From positions 1 to 53,115 of the forward strand of contig CAYLQY010000017.1 in assembly GCA_964386325.1 (NCBI GenBank): 53,115 bases of DNA. Reading direction: 5' to 3'. Below the pieces are notes generated by a model. That model made no database searches, was not told the origin of the DNA, and saw only the letters and a program-made list of their open reading frames with translations. How positions within the stretch are numbered: the stretch's first letter is position 1; each line of letters opens with the position of its first letter. The position numbers and the translations under genes were made by a program. Source of the stretch: Anaerorhabdus sp964386325. GTDB lineage: Bacteria; Bacillota_I; Bacilli_A; Erysipelotrichales; Erysipelotrichaceae. This document shows positions 48,085 to 53,115 of the stretch, piece after piece.

Positions 48085-48750
48085 CTACCAATTAACTAAA
48101 AAATCATTGATTACTAGTTTCAACATATTTCTAGTTTTTTCATCTAATAAAAAATCTTGTTCTTGTGTTCCAAATTGAATTAATTTTACTTTCTGCTTAT
48201 CTAAATAGCGATATAATCTATTCATCATTTTTGATTCAATCGAATAATCATCAAGTTTTTGAAGTGCTAATATCGCTGCCGCTGATTGTTTAATTTGCCC
48301 ATCAAATTCATTAATTAATTTGGTATAAATAATCGAAAATAACGCAGCATTTATGTTTTCATTAACCAAGAGTTCATTCACTTTGTTAGAGTAAAAAGTT
48401 TTCTTATCCCCTTGATATTCCATATACCAATAGCACGGTTCAATAAGTATCACCTTTTGTATAAAAGGAAGTGCTGTGCAATTTCCTGCAAGAATCGCTC
48501 CCATTGAATAACCTAAAAGACTAACCTCGTCATATTTTTTCGCTAAATCTCCTAGATACAAGTGACAATTTTTTATCCATCTATCTATACTCTTATCACT
48601 ATCATCATAAAAGCTTAGCAAGTTTGGAAAATCAAGAATATATTCATTCTTATTGTATTCTACTAAATCCATTAAATTCATATCCATAGTGAATAAATCA
48701 AAAACCACAAGAACTTTCTTCTTTACTTCACTAGTTTTGGAAAATCTCAT
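48085..48750 (-). CDS. alpha/beta-hydrolase-like protein
   Basis: 221 residues. The motif LLGYSMGAILAGN (about 95-107) is a nucleophile elbow G-x-S-x-G, and the context KKYDEVSLLGYSMG and FIQKVILIEPCYW (strand with a possible acid) supports an alpha/beta-hydrolase. A final histidine is not obvious in the last part, so it may be inactive or atypical. It sits between two small unknown proteins, overlapping the upstream one by ATGA. Specific activity unknown. Confidence 0.6.
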   Translation of the reverse strand: MRFSKTSEVKKKVLVVFDLFTMDMNLMDLVEYNKNEYILDFPNLLSFYDDSDKSIDRWIKNCHLYLGDLAKKYDEVSLLGYSMGAILAGNCTALPFIQKVILIEPCYWYMEYQGDKKTFYSNKVNELLVNENINAALFSIIYTKLINEFDGQIKQSAAAILALQKLDDYSIESKMMNRLYRYLDKQKVKLIQFGTQEQDFLLDEKTRNMLKLVINDFLVNW

Positions 48751-48986
48751 TCTATCATCTCACGTTTCATTTTTTCAAAACAAATCTCTTCACCGACTTT
48801 AAATGCTTTATATATGATTTCTTCAGTAGGTTTCTCCGCATTGCAAGAATCAACAAAGATAACTATTCTTTTTAGTAATTCTGTTGAAAAATATTCTTCT
48901 TGAACATAAACTTTCACTGCTTGATAGTAAATACAAAATTGTTTAGTCTCATAATCATATTTTATTTTCTTAACTAAATTTCGCAT
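48747..48986 (-). CDS. 79-residue protein of unknown function
   Basis: A small protein beginning MRNLVKKIKYDYETKQFCIYYQAVKVYVQEEYFSTELLK in two parts: KIKYDYETKQFCIYYQ and VYVQEEYFSTELLKRIVIF, then a helix and a C-terminus EICFEKMKREMIE. The start at 48986 lies seven bases after GGAGG; the earlier in-frame TTG is upstream of this site. It opens the three-gene cluster, with no membrane segment. I do not recognise it. Confidence 0.6.
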   Translation of the reverse strand: MRNLVKKIKYDYETKQFCIYYQAVKVYVQEEYFSTELLKRIVIFVDSCNAEKPTEEIIYKAFKVGEEICFEKMKREMIE

Positions 48987-49160
48987 TTTCTTTTCCTCCA
49001 AGTGATAATTTGACTCTCACTTATTAAGACTAGCAAAAACTTAGAAAAACGACAGAAAACCAATATTTTTTCACATTTTTCAACCCAATTTCTTTACTTA
49101 TACTCCAGAAAATATCCTTTTTATTAAATATATACATTCTTGTGCTGTTTTATTAACCTA

Positions 49161-49194
49161 CATAAAGAGGCCTACTTACGTAGGTCTCTTTATG
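49161..49194. terminator. long hairpin after the large lipoprotein
   Basis: Arms cataaagagg-cctac and gtagg-tctctttatg form a 15-bp stem with one mismatch and a 4-nt loop, immediately downstream of the lipoprotein. No T run follows, so it could work as a transcript-protecting hairpin as well as a terminator. Confidence 0.45.
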
Positions 49195-49201
49195 CTTAAC
49201 A

Positions 49202-52200
49202 TTAATCTATGGAAGGTGTTTCTACTGGTGGCTCTGAATTTTCTATACTTTCAGAATCTACCTTTTCTTCATTTTCTAATGTAGGTTCTTCTTGTACATT
49301 TTCTTTATCTTGAGAATCTGTGTTTGATTCATTTACTTCTGTTGATTCTACTTTCTCTTGTTTTTCTTCTACTACTTCAAGAGAATCTTTATTTGTAACA
49401 TTGTTTTCTTCAACAACTTGTTCGTTTGTTACATTAGCTGGAATGCTTACAGATACTGTAGTTTTTGAAACTTTACCATTATATAAAACAATGATATCTA
49501 CATATACAGTTCTACCCTTTGCATCATCTAACCAACCTTCTGCAACTGTACCCGTATAAATATTCGTAGATGTTGTCCATGTTTTATCATTTGGTATTTC
49601 AACACCTAGCAATGTATTCGCTATAGCACCGCTCACAAGTTTGGTAGTAGTTCCATCTATATTGTAGTAATTTAAATACCCATCCCAGTATTTATTCTTC
49701 ATTACTGGAATTGATGGTCCATTTGTTCCTGCTGTCATTAATGGAACATGTTGATTTTGATCATTTATATAGTAGTAATTTAAAATTAAATCACTTCCAA
49801 TTTTACTTGCAGCTACTTTCGATGCATTTTCATCTCCAGTTAATAAATCTGTATAAACCGCACCTAGTTCCTCTGGTAGTAGTTCTGGAGCATTTAGTAC
49901 ATATCCATTGTTTAATTTGAATTCAACAAGTAGATTTTGACTATCTGCACTATATACAATTGTTGCATCTGAGACAGTAGGTGCTGCTAAATCATTGATT
50001 ACCCCATTAAATGTTCCTGTTAATTTGCCGCCGATTGCTATGATTAATTCTGTATCATCTGCTACATTAACTATTGAAGAAGTAGGAATAATTAATTCTG
50101 AATTTTCTTTAATTGTAAATCTATTTTCATCTTTTTCAGAATGAGTAATTTGACGATTGAAAGTATATGGTTCTTGCTTTGTAGCAACTTCTATTATAGA
50201 TTTTTCAGGGTGAGCATAATAGAGTCCATCAAGAATACCATATTCATTTGATGAATATGAATATTTGTACACATTGTTACCTGTATTACTGCCATAATCA
50301 ACATAAACAAAATCATTATAGCTACTCTCATACATATTTAATTTTGCTAATTCTGAATAGTTTACTGATAAATTAACTGCTTTTTTCGAACCTTGTTTAT
50401 TTGTTGTATTATAAGGGAAATCTAATCCAGCGACAAACATGATTCCTGTGCTTGACCATGCATCATTTTCATAGCCATATCCTACAATTTTATTGTTTTC
50501 TAATTTGATTGATGTATTTTTATCAGTTCCAGCATAAAGTACAATCCCATTAGAAATCGCACTATCGCTAGATACCATAGCTGACGATATTAGATTATTA
50601 TTAACAATAGAAACTTTATTAGAAACAATTGTAATTGCATTTCGCCTTGCATCAACAGGATTACCTGTAACCCATCCTTCATTATGAATTTCTAGCCCAT
50701 CAATCTCAACATCATCAGCATCTACAATAAATGAGCCATAAATTTTATTACCTTCAGCTCCTTTAATAGATGTTTTTGCATTGATCTTATATATCGAATA
50801 TTCCGACTCACTTCCAATAGTTCCTCTAACTTCTATATTTGCTGCTTTACTTGCTAGTGCAGCAACAAGTTGATCGCTATTTTGTACCACTTTTGTTGTA
50901 GATTTATCTGAAAAATAGAATGGCACTGAAGTTACTGTTGTATTTCCGCTAATAATTTTTGGTGTTTGTTGCTCAATATTATTGACAAATATTTTCCCAG
51001 TATTTTCAAATGATTTAATATCAATTGAAGCAGTATAAGCCCATCCTGCTAAGCTTCCTGCATTAACTAATGATGCATATATGTCTGCAGCATTCAAACA
51101 GTTTTCAACGATTACTGTTGCATCATAACCTGAATAAGTGATTGTTTTATCACCCTTCCAATAAGGATAATCCACTTCTGATGAAGCATCAATAGTATTA
51201 GTAGAAAGCTTAGATGTCGCTTCTGTAATACTTCCCCAAATTCCACCTACATTACTCTCCCCACTGATTTTTACATCATTATTTATTGTGCAATCTTTAA
51301 AGTTATAAATTGCATTGTTTTTAGAGACGTTATAAGTAGGATAATTCCACATTTGTCCAACTATACCACCTACTGACCATGAAGTACAATCTTTATAAAT
51401 AGATGTAGGATTAATTACAGAAACATCTCCTTTAGAAAGTTCAATATTTTCAAATACTGATCCACCTAGCGCATATGCTGCTACTACAGCTACACGACTC
51501 TTCCCTTGTATTGAAAAATTTGTAAATTTTAAATTTTTAATAGTTGCATCACTGACAAACCCAAATAGTGCAGCACCATCATTGGCAGTTGCTAAATTAT
51601 CAGTCGCAGAATATAAACCATTTATTGTGTAGTCTTTTCCATCAAAAACTCCTGCAAATGTATTGTAATAAATCCAAAATTCTGAATAATTTTCTCCAGC
51701 ATCTTCTCCTTCAATTGTCATTCCTGCACGAGCATATCTTACTCCGATTGGCAACCAGTTTTTCATATTCAAATCAATATTAGCACCTAGGTTAATTACT
51801 TTGCTGGCAAAATTATTTCCTTCATTTACAAGTTTTCTAAGTCCTGCTAATTGAGCACCATTATAAATAGTGAAGTTACTAGCAGTTTCATTATACCAAC
51901 TTGTATCAATTGTTGTTCCATCCCATGGTGTCAATGGTATCGGAGTAGCCGTTGGTACTGCAGTTGGTTTTGGTGTTGATGGTGTTGATGGTGGTACTGG
52001 TGTTGGTTCTACTGTTGGCACTGGTGTTGCAGGTGCTTTTGTAGGAACGGCAGTTGGTTTTGGTGCATTTGTCGCAACTGGTGTTGGCGTCGCAGCAACT
52101 ATTTCCTTATTTGATTCTTGAATTGGATTTTCATTTACTGTTGTTGTTTCTGCTTTAATATTTCCAGTTACATTATTTGTATCTGTTGTTAACACTGTTG

Positions 52201-52942
52201 TTAGTTTTCCTTCTCCAGAAACCTCTACTTTTGTTTCTGTTGCTAGGTTTGCAACTACAACATCTTTTGCAACATTAATTGTTGTGTTTTGAGCCGCTGT
52301 TTCAACTCTTACGTTTTCTACTGCTGCTTCTAAGCTAACTTTACTTTCTGCTTTCAAATTCAAATCTGTGATTGGTGATTGCACAAGCAAACTAGTAGGA
52401 GCATTAACTTCTACTTTTTCTACTTTTGAATTAGGTTGAAGTGCAATGTCTGTCGCCTTAGCTTCTGGATTAACATTTAAACTTGTGATTTGACCACTTA
52501 CTTCTAAATTAGTATGTCCACTTAATTCAGCATTTTGAACTACTGTATTTTCTGAAACTACGATTCTAACAGGTGTTCCTTCTTTACTACTTTCCATTGA
52601 TTTAATATCACTATTATCAATATGAATAGAATTCGATCCCCCACCTTGAATAATTAATTTCCCGTTTACTTTAATACTATCTAAAGTTATGTCTCCTTCT
52701 CCTACACTTTTATCAATAGTTAAATCACCATTGAAAGTTGCATTCTTTAGTACAACATCACTTACTGTGATAATACCTGATTCGTAAGTTGCACTTTCTT
52801 CATAACTTTTAGATTCATTAAAAGTCATGAGTGTAGGCTTTTCTGGTATTTTAGATTCTTCGTTTTTTTGTTCTGTTGAACATCCTGTAAGTACACCCAG
52901 TGATAATAATGCACTTATGAACAAAATTGCTATTTTCTTCAT
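49202..52942 (-). CDS. large surface lipoprotein with beta-solenoid-like domains
   Basis: 1246 residues. A lipoprotein signal with lipobox VLTGC and Cys21. Residues about 50-275 are a run of short beta strands (for example NATFNGDLTIDKSVGEGDITLDSIKVNGKLIIQ), similar to a bactofilin-like or polymer-forming solenoid. A Pro/Thr-rich linker (about 285-345, TPTPVATNAPKPTAVPT) follows, then a GLUG-like, right-handed beta-helix region (VFDGKDYTINGLYSATD, GGIVGQMW, KLENNKIVGYG) and an acidic tail without repeats. It is exposed on the surface and may bind a polysaccharide or another cell. The start at 52942 follows AGGAGG, and an upstream ATG falls in that site. Confidence 0.8.
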   Translation of the reverse strand: MKKIAILFISALLSLGVLTGCSTEQKNEESKIPEKPTLMTFNESKSYEESATYESGIITVSDVVLKNATFNGDLTIDKSVGEGDITLDSIKVNGKLIIQGGGSNSIHIDNSDIKSMESSKEGTPVRIVVSENTVVQNAELSGHTNLEVSGQITSLNVNPEAKATDIALQPNSKVEKVEVNAPTSLLVQSPITDLNLKAESKVSLEAAVENVRVETAAQNTTINVAKDVVVANLATETKVEVSGEGKLTTVLTTDTNNVTGNIKAETTTVNENPIQESNKEIVAATPTPVATNAPKPTAVPTKAPATPVPTVEPTPVPPSTPSTPKPTAVPTATPIPLTPWDGTTIDTSWYNETASNFTIYNGAQLAGLRKLVNEGNNFASKVINLGANIDLNMKNWLPIGVRYARAGMTIEGEDAGENYSEFWIYYNTFAGVFDGKDYTINGLYSATDNLATANDGAALFGFVSDATIKNLKFTNFSIQGKSRVAVVAAYALGGSVFENIELSKGDVSVINPTSIYKDCTSWSVGGIVGQMWNYPTYNVSKNNAIYNFKDCTINNDVKISGESNVGGIWGSITEATSKLSTNTIDASSEVDYPYWKGDKTITYSGYDATVIVENCLNAADIYASLVNAGSLAGWAYTASIDIKSFENTGKIFVNNIEQQTPKIISGNTTVTSVPFYFSDKSTTKVVQNSDQLVAALASKAANIEVRGTIGSESEYSIYKINAKTSIKGAEGNKIYGSFIVDADDVEIDGLEIHNEGWVTGNPVDARRNAITIVSNKVSIVNNNLISSAMVSSDSAISNGIVLYAGTDKNTSIKLENNKIVGYGYENDAWSSTGIMFVAGLDFPYNTTNKQGSKKAVNLSVNYSELAKLNMYESSYNDFVYVDYGSNTGNNVYKYSYSSNEYGILDGLYYAHPEKSIIEVATKQEPYTFNRQITHSEKDENRFTIKENSELIIPTSSIVNVADDTELIIAIGGKLTGTFNGVINDLAAPTVSDATIVYSADSQNLLVEFKLNNGYVLNAPELLPEELGAVYTDLLTGDENASKVAASKIGSDLILNYYYINDQNQHVPLMTAGTNGPSIPVMKNKYWDGYLNYYNIDGTTTKLVSGAIANTLLGVEIPNDKTWTTSTNIYTGTVAEGWLDDAKGRTVYVDIIVLYNGKVSKTTVSVSIPANVTNEQVVEENNVTNKDSLEVVEEKQEKVESTEVNESNTDSQDKENVQEEPTLENEEKVDSESIENSEPPVETPSID

Positions 52943-53031
52943 TTTTTTCCTCCTCATAGTTATATATACCTAGAATCAATCTAAAAATCGAACCATAAAG
53001 CAGCCCATTTATAGGCAGTTTTCAGACTATC
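52943..53031 (-). promoter_or_regulatory. leader of the surface lipoprotein
   Basis: An 88-base leader with a small hairpin, arms gccta and tgggc around TAAA, between promoter and ribosome binding site. It does not match a c-di-GMP riboswitch, although the gene is a likely target of such control. Confidence 0.4.
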
Positions 53032-53037
53032 ATCCAT

Positions 53038-53066
53038 ATTCTACCCTATAAGTTAGCATATTTCAA
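53038..53066 (-). promoter_or_regulatory. promoter of the surface lipoprotein
   Basis: -35 TTGAAA (53061-53066) and -10 TAGAAT (53038-53043) with a 17-base spacer on the minus strand. Confidence 0.75.
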
Positions 53067-53115
53067 CCCTTTCGGTTTATTTTGGTATACAACTATAAGG
53101 GGTAATATTTAATAA

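Noticed and set aside
52943..53031. Possible c-di-GMP riboswitch in the lipoprotein leader
   Set aside because: The leader lacks the class I motifs and is too short for either class.

Overview
The window is AT-rich, with tightly packed operons, strong GGAGG-type ribosome binding sites, several TTG/GTG starts, a T-box leader, short Rho-independent terminators and Firmicutes-type gene orders (tmk-holB-ricT-rsmI). This points to a low-GC Gram-positive (Bacillota). The gene mix (class-wide kdp operon, rubrerythrin-PerR, Nudix/GNAT richness, pseudopilins, GGDEF/EAL proteins) fits Erysipelotrichia or a neighbouring class, but the sequence alone does not fix the genus. I saw no rRNA, tRNA or CRISPR array.

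Layout. 1-0.9 kb: a small serine recombinase. 0.9-3.6 kb: a two-gene unit of a PTS EIIC-like membrane protein with a cysteine-less EIIB domain and a membrane protein with an acidic stretch and a PH-like domain. 3.6-5.0 kb: Nudix hydrolase and NAD kinase, divergent from a plus-strand run of CYTH, DJ-1, GNAT, VOC and DsrE-like proteins and a MerR regulator (5.0-8.3 kb). 8.4-12.5 kb: WYL regulator with GyrI-like and DUF3788 proteins, then a GNAT/nucleoside phosphorylase fusion with a DUF5131 protein. 12.6-14.3 kb: two paralogous pseudopilins. 14.4-17.8 kb: a Gfo/Idh/MocA oxidoreductase and metG under a T-box. 17.8-21.5 kb: low-molecular-weight phosphatase and two cytosolic GGDEF proteins. 21.5-22.4 kb: cold shock protein and YbjQ-like protein.

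22.4-31.8 kb is a complete potassium-uptake locus: kdpF, A, B and C with an extra 33-residue membrane ORF in front, and kdpDE in a separate unit. Both units carry the same 11-bp-spaced direct repeat, the likely KdpE box. 31.9-35.3 kb covers redox functions: a Cys-rich tail-anchored protein, rubrerythrin and a Fur-family regulator with a 7-1-7 box, and a MarR-FMN_bind-flavodoxin operon with two palindromes 22 bp apart at its promoter. 35.4-38.4 kb: cutC, an asparaginase-family hydrolase, and a membrane protein flanked by two tiny membrane peptides. 38.5-41.9 kb: the conserved rsmI/ricT/holB/tmk block.

42.0-45.7 kb holds a broken lipoprotein gene, then a Cache-GGDEF(degenerate)-EAL receptor whose stop overlaps the start of a solitary XylF-like sugar-binding lipoprotein. 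This looks like a ligand-sensing c-di-GMP phosphodiesterase pair and is the most interesting unit here. 45.7-47.1 kb: queT behind a preQ1-I riboswitch, nudF and a small coiled-coil protein. 47.2-49.0 kb: DUF1836 and a three-gene unit around a small alpha/beta-hydrolase-like protein. 49.2-53.1 kb: a 1246-residue surface lipoprotein with beta-solenoid-like ends and a Pro/Thr-rich linker.

The GGDEF and EAL proteins, the pilins and the large surface lipoprotein together suggest regulated surface attachment, but no direct link between them is visible.
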